Source of the DNA: Lethocerus indicus
Taxonomy: Eukaryota; Arthropoda; Insecta; Hemiptera; Belostomatidae
Assembly: GCA_019843655.1 (NCBI GenBank)
Contig: JACDQD010000008.1
Location: 18,448,442-18,512,441 of the forward strand
Length of the DNA: 64,000 nucleotides
Direction of reading: 5' to 3'
The notes beneath the pieces are model-generated. The model searched no databases. It was not told the DNA's origin and worked only from the letters and a program-made list of their open reading frames with translations. Shown one piece after another: positions 1-10,990 of the stretch (its first letter is position 1; each line of letters starts with the position of its first letter). The translations under genes were made by a program, and so were the position numbers.

Positions 1-539
1 GGGTCCTACATATTTTAGATCTCGGGACAGGATAAGTTATTAATACTCCTCCTAGAAACACAAAAATGATAGACTATTCTTACTGAGTTATCAATAAAAA
101 TGTGATCACAATATCCTCATTTATACACACTGTACTTCCATTGGTAACTGTTACCTTAAGACACACTAACATTTGAAGTCAATTTTAAAAGCAGAAATAA
201 CGGATTATTTCATCTTAATAAAAAATTACAAAAAAATATTGTAAAAGTACCTTATCATAAATGGTAACTAATAAAAAGAAATGGGATAACTTTCATTGTA
301 ATTTACTGCACTGTTGAATCAATATTATTCATATTAACAAATAGTAATATCTAATCAAAATTTGTTATAAGTAATGAATTATTTAAGGTATCAATTACCT
401 ATTTGATGCACTAAAATGAATTTGCATTTTTCTCTGACTTATTTAAATGTTTAATTCTACCAATAAATTCAATTTCTTACCACACTCTGGTCTCCAACGA
501 ATATTTCAAATAACATAATTGTGTTATCAATAAACAAAA
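1..539. other. AT-rich flank downstream of the zinc-finger gene
   Basis: This stretch is strongly AT-rich, with short homopolymers and no frame of useful length on either strand. It lies past the 3' end of the minus-strand zinc-finger gene. I see no coding or RNA gene in it. Confidence 0.6.
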
Positions 540-545
540 TTTATT
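540..545 (-). promoter_or_regulatory. Possible poly(A) signal (AATAAA) of the zinc-finger gene
   Basis: The plus strand reads TTTATT, which is AATAAA on the minus strand, about 315 bases past the stop codon of the zinc-finger gene. The hexamer is common by chance in AT-rich DNA, so this is only the first plausible canonical signal. The span 546-859 would then be the 3' UTR. Confidence 0.3.
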
Positions 546-859
546 ATGCAGATGCGCATATTGGTTTTCAGGGGTTAATTTAAATCAATATCAAACTACC
601 TATGATTTCTCCAGTTAGCATATTTTAAAATTTTAGTAATGACTTTGGAATAAAACTAAAACTTATCAATTACCTATTATCTTATCTCGATAGATATTGA
701 AAACGGGTCCAGCAATTTTCAGAATGTATCATTACTGAAGTTCGAGAACATTGTAAATAATAAGTACTCAGAAACGACCGTCCTGGCACACACTGGGGAG
801 CGCACAGTCACCGAAACAGATGGGGGTCGAATTATTGTTTTTTTCAATTTGGCAAATAT

Positions 860-1294
860 CTATGAAGCCATGGCGGCCATTCTGAGGCGTTTGGTGAGGT
901 GTCCCTGAGTGTGCTTGCGGAGGTGGTCTTTCCTGTAAAACGCCTTCCCGCACTCGCTACACACCTGGGCCTTTTCCCCCGAATGGATGATGTAGTGGCG
1001 TACAAGGTGTTCGTTCCTCTTGAACGTTTTTGGGCACGCGGCGCACGAGTACGGCCGTTCGTCGCTGTGCGATAGCTGGTGCCTGTCCAGGTGCTCCTTT
1101 CTCTTGAGCCCGGCCCCGCAAACCCCACACACGAATCTCCTCTCTATCTTGTGGCTGGCCAGGTGCGGTTCCAACAGCGACTTGTCGGGGTATGCCATAT
1201 GGCACTCGGGGCAACAGTATAGTCGTGACCCGTCCGTCGAAGTCACTATTCTTACATCGCCTAGTCTTCGTTTTCCTTCTGATGGATTGGACAG
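860..1294 (-). CDS. C2H2 zinc-finger protein, 3' terminal coding exon (four fingers)
   Basis: This exon encodes the last 144 residues and the stop codon of a C2H2 zinc-finger protein, presumably a nuclear DNA-binding transcription factor. Four fingers of form C-X2-C-X12-H-X3-H follow each other at exact 28-residue spacing. In the joined protein the ligands are C216/C219/H232/H236, C244/C247/H260/H264, C272/C275/H288/H292 and C300/C303/H316/H320. Linkers resemble the Kruppel type (SDERPY, SGEKAQ). Fingers 2-4 have near-identical helices (KRKEHLDRH, KRNEHLVRH, YRKDHLRKH). Finger 1 has a Pro at helix position 6 and probably does not contact DNA well. The exon starts after a clear acceptor (pyrimidine-rich tract, then TTTCAG|CTG) in phase 0, matching the upstream exon. 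It ends with a basic KRLR stretch and MAAMAS. The LSHSDERPY linker recalls MAZ/PATZ-type proteins, but the orthologue is not assigned. Confidence 0.93.
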   Translation of the reverse strand: MSNPSEGKRRLGDVRIVTSTDGSRLYCCPECHMAYPDKSLLEPHLASHKIERRFVCGVCGAGLKRKEHLDRHQLSHSDERPYSCAACPKTFKRNEHLVRHYIIHSGEKAQVCSECGKAFYRKDHLRKHTQGHLTKRLRMAAMAS

Positions 1295-2792
1295 CTGAAA
1301 CAGGCACAAAATGGGATTCAGTCTTGTGTATACAGGTCCACTCCCCTTTGGGAGATTGAAACAATTTTTTTTGGTATTGGGTGTAATGAAAGATACTACT
1401 CTTATCCACTAGAGTTTAGGGGATGATGACAGATATCTGATATAGTTCAAAATATTTTTAGGGAGGCGTGTGAAGGACTCATCTGTATCTAAGCTAGACC
1501 GGATGAACCTCTGTTTTTAATATGCTCAAGCTTTTTCAAGCTTGATGAAGTACAATTTCAGCCCTGAAACTACACTGTTACTCATTAGTACATCAGGAGA
1601 TACTGTATAACTGAGTAAGAGTACTGGAACTAGATAGAAAATGGCACAAGTGATATCTGACATATTATTAACACAAATGTCCTAAATATAATACTTGAAA
1701 AATTCATTATAGTAGTGATCTAAGATAACATTATATTTTCATAATGTATGCTTCCTGTACCTTTTGTGATAAATTTATCATCAATAAAAATATTGATGAA
1801 CAAAGAACAAGTTCTATACTCAATCTCTACACTGGCAGTTTGTAACTTTTTTGTTTTTAAAATTTAAGAAAGTTATAATATATAAAACTAGGCTGTTTAG
1901 CATTATATACATTCATTTGTGAAATACATAAATATAAAATGATATTTTAAAACTTTATTAAAGAAATTATGTTTGATTATTAATAATACACTGCAAATCT
2001 TAGGTTAGACAAATTATTTTTAGAGTCAAGTAATGGTTGAAAATATACAATCAGCTAATTGAAATATTCTAAATGCCTCAATATTAATGCAAAAATAGTT
2101 GAAAATTTCTTAAAAGCAAAACAATTTCAACAGTAAATAATTTTCAGTTTGTTTATATTTCTTACATATACAGAAGGAAATATGGCTTATTTAACCTTAT
2201 AATGGTATAATACATAAGATAATATCAGTTACTTTGATTAATTCAAATATTTTATCACTATCACAAATTTGGACAACTAATCCAAATATTTTATATTATT
2301 CATTATTTGCTATTAATTCCTTAGTTTCTGTGCATCCAAGAATAGATGTTATTGACAATTGATGACTGATTATTTTATATATGTTACGGGAGAAAACCAC
2401 TTTATCTTATCAAAGTTTTGAACAAACAACTCACACCTCATCTGATTTTTACTCAACAGTACACAAATTACATCATTAAAACGGTGTCATATAATATTGA
2501 GTGGTAAGTGATGGTCAATATCAATTAAAGCATTGAATATCATTGTTATGAAAATATACATAAACTAATATGAACCATTTTAAATGATCACAAAACTAGC
2601 TGATTAGTACTTTTATTTACATTTTAATAAAGTTCTTATTAATTTAAAATAACTATAAAATTTGATATTTTTCAGATATATTGAAGTCAGAGGATAAACA
2701 TACAATGATAAAGGTGAAAGGAAACCTGTTGGATTATTTATCTATAACTAAAATTAATTGTTTTTATATCAACCCTCAGAAACAACAATCAC
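1295..2792 (-). other. Phase-0 intron of the zinc-finger gene
   Basis: On the minus strand the intron begins GTGATT at 2792 and ends TTTCAG at 1295. It is about 1.5 kb, strongly AT-rich, and holds no other gene that I can see. If it is retained, the reading frame continues for only seven codons (VIVVSEG) and stops, giving a 195-residue product without zinc fingers. Confidence 0.85.
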
Positions 2793-3356
2793 CTTAAGGA
2801 ATTGTCTGAGGCTGGAGAGGTACTCGGCAACTTTAGTGTTAGGCGGTACAGTGACGTTTTGCCAGTTAGACGTTGGGTCATCATCGGCATCCGTCATTGT
2901 GGCAACATCTACCATTATTTTATTATTCCTGGTGGTTGTTGTATGGGGTTGCCCCTTGTAGCACTGCATACAGTTCTTTGCGCCCTGGCTGCAGTGCTGA
3001 GAAAACTGATTTTCAGCATTGGGCGTACTCGTCGTCGGCTTGTAGCCTTCCTGGCAGTTCTCCTGTCGTTCGCAGTCGCTGTTTGGAATTGAGAAGTTTC
3101 TGTCAGCCGTTTTTCTCTGTTCGTTCATTTTGATCTGTTGCTGCTGCTGTTGCTCGTTGTGCCTCTCATTGTGAAAGGGCTGGATAGGATTATGGTATTG
3201 TACCGGGTCTTCGTGGCTTATCGAGGGTATCATCACAGAATTGACGGTGTCCAGATTCGTGGGAGGGAATCGGCCCGCGAAAGATTGCAGTGGGGGCGCT
3301 TGGCTGTGATGCAGGTGATGCGGTAAAGCCGTTCGGTATTGGGATGTATGATTCAT
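2793..3356 (-). CDS. C2H2 zinc-finger protein, first coding exon (low-complexity N-terminus)
   Basis: This exon encodes the first 188 residues of the zinc-finger protein. The ATG at 3354-3356 follows CCAAAA, a good insect start context, and an in-frame TGA lies about 36 bases upstream, so no upstream coding extension is needed. The sequence is rich in His, Gln, Asn, Ser and Thr, with an HHLHH patch near residue 13 and a run of six Gln encoded at 3135-3152 by mixed CAG and CAA codons. No finger, BTB, SET or other folded domain is visible. The C-terminal part (MVDVATMTDADDD, then VAEYLSSLRQFLK) is less repetitive and may form a short acidic motif plus a helix. The exon ends AAG|GTGATT in phase 0 and joins the finger exon cleanly, giving a 332-residue protein. 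An upstream non-coding exon cannot be excluded. Confidence 0.88.
3135..3152 (-). repeat. Short polyglutamine tract (six Gln codons)
   Basis: CAA CAG CAG CAG CAA CAG on the minus strand encodes six Gln within the N-terminal region of the zinc-finger protein. The CAA interruptions make it less likely to slip than pure CAG. Such tracts are common in insect transcription factors. Confidence 0.85.
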
Positions 3357-3590
3357 TTTTGGTCCTAGGGCAGGAGTTGAGTCCGGTTTTCAGCCTGCCC
3401 CCCACACTGTATATCCGAATAGAAACTATCAGGACATAACCTCTCTGGGACGTTACGGCTGCCTCCGATAACCCGCGACAAACTCCGCCCGGCACCACGA
3501 AATTATTTCCCACGCGACGCGATTCACATTTAGAACAATTCTGCCCGTGCGTTTCATGGATCGACAAAATTCACTTTCGATTTGTTTTCT
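3357..3590 (-). promoter_or_regulatory. Probable 5' UTR and proximal upstream region of the zinc-finger gene
   Basis: This stretch is directly upstream of the ATG and is clearly richer in GC and CpG than the AT-rich DNA beyond 3590, as expected of a 5' UTR or promoter-proximal region. The frame of the gene is closed by TGA just upstream of the start codon. I see no convincing TATA box. A possible 3' splice site (GGGGGGCAG|GCTGAAAAC) about 40 bases upstream of the ATG leaves open a leader split by an intron. Confidence 0.4.
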
Positions 3591-4505
3591 TTAACACCTA
3601 ATGAATATAAAATTATGGCACAAACTGTCCTATGGCTTCTAGATATAATTTGGGAAATAATATTACGTTGTATTTTATTTTTAATCTGTATACTTCCCTT
3701 CATATCGACGGAAAATATAAAATAAATAAAGACAACAAATTATAATACTCTAATGTAGCTTTTAAATGGTACAGAATAGAATTGGTAAATATCATATTGT
3801 TATCTGCCGACGAAATTTGTAATATTAATCGAAATTCGGTGAATTGGTATAACATTGTCTGGTTGGTATCTCTACCTACAGGTATATGTTCGTACTATAA
3901 CCCAGTATAACCCCGCGCGTTTCTGAATTTTCGTGCTGTGTTTAGTTGAAAATTGAACCAAAAGCGGAAAATCAATGAGAAACTAGTTATGCAAGGTAAA
4001 TATGATCATTCTAATATATGAATTAAATGGAAATAGAAATATGTAATATTAATATATGCCAATTATGCTTTGATTAAAAGTGATCATTACAATTTGTTTT
4101 CTTGTGCACTTAGTTTTGCACATTAATCCAGTAACTTCATTTAACCGAATAAGAGTGGAATTCGCATTATTTACCACTCGGGAAACAGCATATTAATCAT
4201 ATTTGGCATGTTTAGATCTCATATTTATTGAATGCATAGTTTTTGAGTTTTATACATAAATCTTGTTTTTTCAACTTTTCTTGAAATGTCTTTTTTGAAT
4301 CTCTCACTACCATTGTATTAGTAGTGATAAATTTTTCAGGATTGAAGAATTGTTATTTTACTTTATAAGAATTACATACACCACATAGGGCTTATGCATA
4401 TAGACTGCATTACCCAGAAAACTATACTAAAAAAGAAAGTATCAAATTGTAAATATTTCGTTCAAATGAACATACTATTTATTATTATGAACATATCTAT
4501 TATGA

Positions 4506-4546
<41 letters not shown>

Positions 4547-5150
4547 GTAATTATATATGATTCTTATAATTGTTTAGTCACTGATGGTTTAGTAACAAAT
4601 TTAACTTATACTAAAATGTTTTTCTGGTCAATAAAGATTATTTTTCTATATGATATAGCTTATTCAAATGTTTAAACAATATGATTAAATCAAAATAATG
4701 GCTTCTTACTATAGATATTGATTACTTGATCCGTTTATTTTTTATTAAGGTAGCTGTGATGTATCAGTTTAATATTACCTTAACCATACCTTAATTACCT
4801 TATTTCTTTATTTATAATTTTTTTGTGTCCGTTTATAGTACAGTTGGCTTCTATGGCCATATATTTATAAGTTAAACTATTTATTTAGAAAGGTTTAAAA
4901 TTGTTCCATACAGTGTCTCTCCTGGTCAATATCTTTCCTGGTTTTACACCATTAGACTGCTTAATTGATATCTCTGATGGATTAATTACACATTATCCTG
5001 TTGTTTGACTCAACCCAATGATTGTTCTATATAGACTAATTCTCGCCATTTTTGGGTCGTCTTTCCTTTGAAAAGTCTTTCCGTCCAATTTCTCTAGTTT
5101 CTTCTAATTATCTGTTGGCTTAGCTGCTGTATGTGTTAAAGTAAAGGGGA
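3591..5150. other. AT-rich non-coding stretch
   Basis: No convincing gene is seen. On the plus strand there is a TATAAC at 3906, a TTTAGTTG at 3941 and a donor-like AAG|GTAAAT at 3995/3996, which could be chance or a divergent non-coding transcript. A pure (TA)n array occupies 4508-4544. Confidence 0.55.
4508..4544. repeat. (TA)n microsatellite, 37 bp
   Basis: Perfect alternating A and T over 37 bases. It is one of six long TA arrays in the window. Confidence 0.98.
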
Positions 5151-5500
5151 AGGGTAAAAATTAAGAGTACTGTTTGACAATTGACTGGCTGGAATGTATT
5201 CCGCAAAACCGATGCCGACGTAGGCTGAACTTTTAGAAATTGTTTTTAGCGGGAGCAAAACGACGTTCTGTTCCTAAGCCTTAAGATAAGCAAAGGAAGG
5301 ATACAGGATACAAAGCGAGGATAGGGAGACTTGGCAACGCTGCCAGCCTGAAACAAGCAGGGTCTACAACTACCATCCGCCTTTGCTATTTAATATCATT
5401 CATCGTTGAGGAGATACGTTCGTTGAGTCCTATCACGCGAAGTTACACGAAGAAGGATTTTGGCTGTAGTTAGATAAGAAGTTTATATTTTATATTGACG
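5151..5500. other. More complex block, possible regulatory element or non-coding exon
   Basis: This block is richer in GC than its surroundings. On the minus strand, the same strand as the zinc-finger gene, there is a strong acceptor-like sequence CCCTGCTTGTTTCAG ending at 5348, but no matching consensus donor lies downstream before 5160. No open frame of note is present. Confidence 0.25.
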
Positions 5501-6022
5501 TGGGTGGGGGAGGGAATATACTAATCGTTAACACCTGAGCTTAAATTTAAAAATGTAAATACAGTATTTGGTTCGAAAATAAGAAACTGAAAATCTTATT
5601 TTACTTTTATATTATGGAGTTAAATACAGTTTTGAGACCCGATTTTAGATGAGACTGTCGCTGCCGCAGAATTTTATTCTAAATTATTATTTCATTGTAT
5701 AAATATTTTTGAAGCATGAAGATCGAAGTGAGGACCTGAGTGTTACATATTTACGTAGTTGAATCTCAACTGATAAATATTTGGTATAGACTTGTTCGAA
5801 GAACATTTTCTGGGCCTAATGGATTTAAGTTGGAAGTAAGTTAGCTAGTTAAATCGAAGAAGGACAGCTTCAAGGAAGGTGACTTCAATGGATGGATTGT
5901 GCAGCCGTATTCTTGCTCCCAGTGTCATGGAAGCACATGGAAACTTCGCTCTCATTTCTGGAAACCTTTTTCTTTTTGTGAATAACGCTGGTGAAAAGCA
6001 CCAATTGATATTTTTGTATTAT

Positions 6023-6027
<5 letters not shown>

Positions 6028-6084
<57 letters not shown>
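6028..6084. repeat. (TA)n microsatellite, 57 bp
   Basis: Perfect alternating A and T over 57 bases, the longest array in the window. Confidence 0.98.
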
Positions 6085-6087
<3 letters not shown>

Positions 6088-6333
6088 ATTCGGCGTTTAA
6101 TTCGGCCCAAAATTCGAGGCAAGCCCCGGAGGGTTAAAATAAATATGATTTAAAATGGCTGCAGGATAACAGACAAGTCATGAAATAGGTATCTGGTGGA
6201 TTTTAAAACGTCGTTCTTTTCCAATAAACAAATCCTTAGGTTGGGAAAGCGTTTGAATGATGTGCGGGGTAGTCTAGCTGGGGCCTGTCATTAGGACGAT
6301 CGTGTCCAGGAGCGGGGTGCGTTGAACCCGAGC

Positions 6334-6366
6334 CCCATTGTTGGGCCGGCCACCAACAATAATGGG
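6334..6366. other. Inverted repeat: 11-bp stem with 3-nt bulge
   Basis: CCCATT-GTTGG pairs with CCAAC-AAT-AATGGG, giving an 11-bp stem with an AAT bulge on the 3' arm and an 8-nt loop, GCCGGCCA. The GGCCGGCC palindrome sits at the stem-loop junction. The stem is GC-richer than the local background. Confidence 0.7.
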
Positions 6367-8293
6367 CCGCGGTCAACCAACATCACAACTTTCCTTGTCC
6401 GCAACCCCTTACACTCGATCACGGACCAAATTTCTACAAGTTTATGTTTAAATTTCTACAGGATACAGTGGTCTTGCAGTGTGCAAGAGTATGGTAAGCA
6501 GCACTAGCAATGTCAGTGGGACTCTCATGCTCACCGGTCTCTCTCCAAAAACATTACATTATTTTGAAATATCACCCAACTCTGTGTCAACTCAAAACTC
6601 CTTTCGTTGCGTCCTTTTATCATTAATTTATTAAATTTTTGTTTGTGTATGGTCTCGATTTTGTTCAACTGGTTTATACTTGAGGGGCTCTGGAAGGTCC
6701 CCGTCAACTGTAATTCGTTCGGCATTGTGATTTATGTCCTATCTATGAATTTAAGTTTTATTTTTCACTAACTGCTTTTGTTTTCTGAAGCGCTTAAACT
6801 GAGGTTCATGATTCTTGGGCAGAGCATCTCGTAGGACACTGTATCAGTGTTCTCCGGTTATTCACTAATCCAACAACCCGCTACTTACCAATGAATACTG
6901 ATAAGTCTCCCAATCTACTGATGGGACGCTTCTTAAGGCGCCGAAACTGGAGTTTCTAAGTTGCGACGTACTTACCGACAATTTTAGGCTCGTTATCGTA
7001 TCCGAACGATTCGCGGTTTCTGATTTTTCATTCATGGACCCATTTTCTGTCAAGTGAACAGTATGGGAAAGATTACAAGGAGGAACAATGGGGGAACGAT
7101 CGGTAAATTACCAGTGGATACCCCGTTGTGAAACGGGTCATCCGGATTCCGAACAGGCGAGGTTTAATCATCACGCCCTGCACTGTAGTCGGCGAACAAA
7201 AGGTGTAACCGTTTACGCGAAAAGCTTTACGGGATGTACATGGGTGTTGACTTCCTGTTCAATAATTTCAATAGTCCTGTATGCACGTGCCCCCCACCAA
7301 CGTGGAGAAGCGTTTGTGGAGTAGCTCGCAATGGATCCCGGCCGTGGGAAACTGGCAACGGTATGATCTACTAGAGCTGGAAGTTGTAATTCCAGGTGAG
7401 AGCGGTGAGGATCGAATCCACGACATTCCTCTTATTGAGTACGAAAATTGAAGGTTTTATTTTCCTAACGCCTTGCTGAATTAGAACCCTCGATTTATTT
7501 GGAATATCTGTTTGGTTTTCTGCGAGGTTCATTAGTGAACCACTTGGGCATTGCTGGTTGCCCGTGGTGCATCCTGCCTGCATAGTTCCTGACTGCATAG
7601 TGGATAGTTGAATCCGTTAGAATTTGAAGTTATAAGAAGAAATATAAAGATATATAACATGGACTGATCAGTCACGATGACATTGACTTCATTATTCAGA
7701 ACTGTGAACGGGTTTTGATAATATCAAGAAAATACCAATCGGGAACTGCGATTTTTCCCGTCTCATTATATTTGCTGCATGTTCTCGCATCCATGCAATA
7801 GGCAAAACGGCAATTTCATCTCAATTCGGGAGACAGAAACGTCGCTTTCTCCATAGTGATGCCCGAACAAATTCCAATTACTACATTGAGAAGCGTCAAC
7901 GCGAGGGAGCATTCCTGTGACTAATTCCATATTATAAAAAAAAACGAGCACCACCTCTGGAGGGACTGACTAACGTGACAGTTGGCCCACATATAACTAT
8001 GACTCACAGCCGTGTTCATTCCTCATCATCGTTCCTTTATTCTTCCAGTATTGGCTGGGCTGCTTGAAAACGATCATTACTGTACATAATTTACGTAAAA
8101 TTATTAAGTCACATCAATGACATGTTGTTTAATAGGTTTTCATTGCAGTCTGTTGGGGGTCGTTGGGTGTCGCACTATTTCTGACGGTTTTCATTATCGA
8201 ATCTGCAACAATATATTGAAAATCCATTTTTTCGTTTTTTACGTTATTTTACCTCTTTTTACGTTATTGATTCAAAATTTTGAACTCTACATA

Positions 8294-8295
<2 letters not shown>

Positions 8296-8345
<50 letters not shown>
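8296..8345. repeat. (TA)n microsatellite, 50 bp
   Basis: Perfect alternating A and T over 50 bases, followed by a short imperfect tail. Confidence 0.98.
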
Positions 8346-8354
<9 letters not shown>

Positions 8355-10375
8355 TACTCTACTAAAGAGATGAAGAAAAGGAAACATTTATTTTTTCTAC
8401 GCTTCTGGATTACATACCTTACCTTTTAACGTATCTTTCTACTTCAGACTAGGTAGAACACTATTCCTCCTACAGTTATTTTTTCGGTTTGTTAACTGTT
8501 TGTTGTCCTCATGCTTTCTTTTATGTTTTAATTTTCATCACTTCTCTCGCTCTCCTTTTTCCATGTTCCGGCTTCTGTCATAACTCCACTCCCCGAAGGC
8601 CCTATAGAATGTCAAAAGTTTAGTTATCTTGATTTGACCACGTCCTTCGCCGCTTTATCGCGCATTGCGTGGATGAAGGAGTTGTCCTTCGAAACCATTT
8701 TTCTTTCTTTCCGATCAAATAGAAAGAGAAAATAGAAAGCCTGATGTCAATTAACCTTTACTCTTACAACGGACATTGCCAGTGCAGGAGAAATTATTAT
8801 TGGATAGAGCTTAGAGCAATGGTGGGGTAGAGATCCTTTATATAAGACAGGAAAACTTTACGGAATGTTTAAAAATAAAAACAGAATCTTCTGTTTCTGT
8901 TAATGGGTAAACAAAAACTGGAATTTTCTGAACTGTCAGACAGATTATCCACAACATCTTTCATTTTCCATTAATTTTTTTTGTCTGCCTATTTTGGATT
9001 TGCGATCACTTCAAATCAAGAAAATGAATGTTAGTCAGAAGCGGCGTTAGTATTACTAAGTTAATACTAAATCAGATTCGATAAGAACCCGGAAGACTAC
9101 TTTTTAAACTAAAACTCACAGGTATTTATTGCACAGTTGTGTAATGTGAATTAATTCTATAACGGTTCCTTGTGACGAACGAAAGGGGGCGCAACGGTCG
9201 CTTGAGAATGTTCCCACGGTCTCCCATTAGGTTTTTTAAAAACGCTCAGCATATGTTTTGATTCCAAGATTCGCAAAATGAAATACTATTGTAGGGATAA
9301 TTGGTATGGCACTTGGCTCAGTGACACGACTAAACAATTCTATTTTATGGGCAGTTACCGAATGGCAATACATTCACGAAACCATTTTATTCCTTCGCTT
9401 TGTTTCTTGAGGTCAGAGGATACTGAGATTCATTTAGAAAACTCTATTTATTTATTTGGACCTGGTTTTAAATAATTACACTTTTCATTTCACATGTTTT
9501 ATATTATCACAAATCAAACTAAGAGAGTAGTTTGACTAACAGAGTAGCTCCCTCTCGTGTATTTCCATAATCCTTTTTTTCCTACGTTGTAACAGAGTGG
9601 TATATTATCAATACTAGTAACACCTCATTATTGTAATGATCTGAGGGCTCAGTAGTAGTTCTTAAATCAATTATAATTAACGTATATATTTGGTATCGAA
9701 GGAAGCATTTAATATTTGATAGTTAAATCAATGGCGGTAATTAGTTTCCTCAGTAATTGACGGTGTGACCGGGAATTGATAGACGCATCAAGCTGGAATA
9801 AGAAAATAGAACGTAGTAAATTTGATGGGTAGACGGACAAATCAAATTATAAATGAATTCTCAAATAATCTTGTATCTGCATTAACCGACCTTTTCGATA
9901 TGCCAGTCCAAGTAGTCCGCTAAAAACAAGGTTTGCAAGGTGTTTTAGGAAATGAGTCCCGTTCGTTTCCCCTTCACGGACGAGGGGAAAGTTAATTTTT
10001 CCCTCATCATAAACTCGTCCGTAATTCACAAAGGGAATGGGAATATGAGAGCAGTGAGTGCTGTCCCCGTTGTTGTATTTCGAGCACTGAACTAAGTGGA
10101 GCTAATTTCTTTATTTAAACTGAAGTCCAGTCTAATTGCGAGCTCTCGACCTCTTTGTATAAGGACATTTTGCAATAAATGTAGCGTCCGTTTGAAGAAT
10201 CGAATTTGTTTTTTGCTTATTGAACAACAATAGGAAACAATTAAAGATGTCTAACACATTTTCACAAGTTGTTTGTGAATTTATAGTTACCAACCCAATG
10301 ATTCGTCAGTACTCTTCGATAGCTAAATAATTCATAAAATGGAGATTCGAATATTCCCTTTAAACGCAAATATTA

Positions 10376-10395
10376 ATTATAAATTAATTTATAAT
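10376..10395. repeat. 20-bp perfect AT palindrome
   Basis: ATTATAAATTAATTTATAAT equals its own reverse complement. It is composed only of A and T, so chance occurrence in this background is plausible. Confidence 0.9.
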
Positions 10396-10930
10396 CATCT
10401 AATTAATTCATCTTTTCAAGTTTAATTATTATGGTGAGATTTTTATGAAGTGATTACCAAGAGAGGTTAATATTGCTGGGTTGCATTACCCCTAGTGTGT
10501 TGTCATTCCTGTTAGACACACTTTGTTTCGTCGGGCTCAGCTATGAAATTACCTGTGAATATTGGAAATAATGGAAACTCTGAATTAATGTATCCATTGA
10601 AACTACGGCTCTCAATGTTTACTGATGATTGAGTTACAATTTTCTTGCTAATTCCGCATCAACACGGATTATTGCCAAGGCCAGAGGTCCTCGAACTTAT
10701 TGCCCTGATTTAAGAATTCGGAATGAAGGCGAAATTAACTTTCAGTGAACTGGAAACATTTCATACATTATAACAGTCCCCGAACACTGTCCTGAGGGAA
10801 ACATTTGTTTCACTAACCCAGTTTCATACCCATAAACAAAATGTTCATACACGCTAAGCTTGCACGCGATCGGGCGCAAAAGAAACAACTGTATAATACC
10901 AGTAATGAAAGTTTATTTCTCTGAGAGGCT

Positions 10931-10990
10931 GGGCAAGTATTATTGTCATTGAACAAATATTACTATTATTGAACAAGTATTATTGTCAGT
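10931..10990. repeat. Three tandem copies of a 20-bp unit
   Basis: The unit GAACAAGTATTATTGTCATT is repeated three times end to end. The first copy starts GGGCAAG and the middle copy has a few substitutions. It is a small minisatellite. Confidence 0.9.

Larger units (their letters stand above)
5501..8350. other. Non-coding stretch with two TA arrays and a hairpin
   Basis: Open frames here are short and show no recognisable domain. The part at 6240-7640 is more complex and richer in GC than the rest, and holds the hairpin at 6334-6366. TA arrays lie at 6028-6084 and 8296-8345. Confidence 0.5.

Noticed and set aside
3190..3567. A 125-codon minus-strand frame overlapping the first coding exon of the zinc-finger gene
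   Set aside because: It is out of frame with the supported exon and looks like a shadow of GC-richer DNA. The in-frame exon has a good start context and a matching splice donor.
5160..5353. Strong acceptor-like CCCTGCTTGTTTCAG on the minus strand, as a possible upstream exon of the zinc-finger gene
   Set aside because: No consensus donor follows on the minus strand within a reasonable exon length, so an exon could not be completed.
7405..7425. GGATCGAATCC, a second tRNA B-box-like word
   Set aside because: The flanks do not form tRNA stems, and it is treated as chance or an old fragment.
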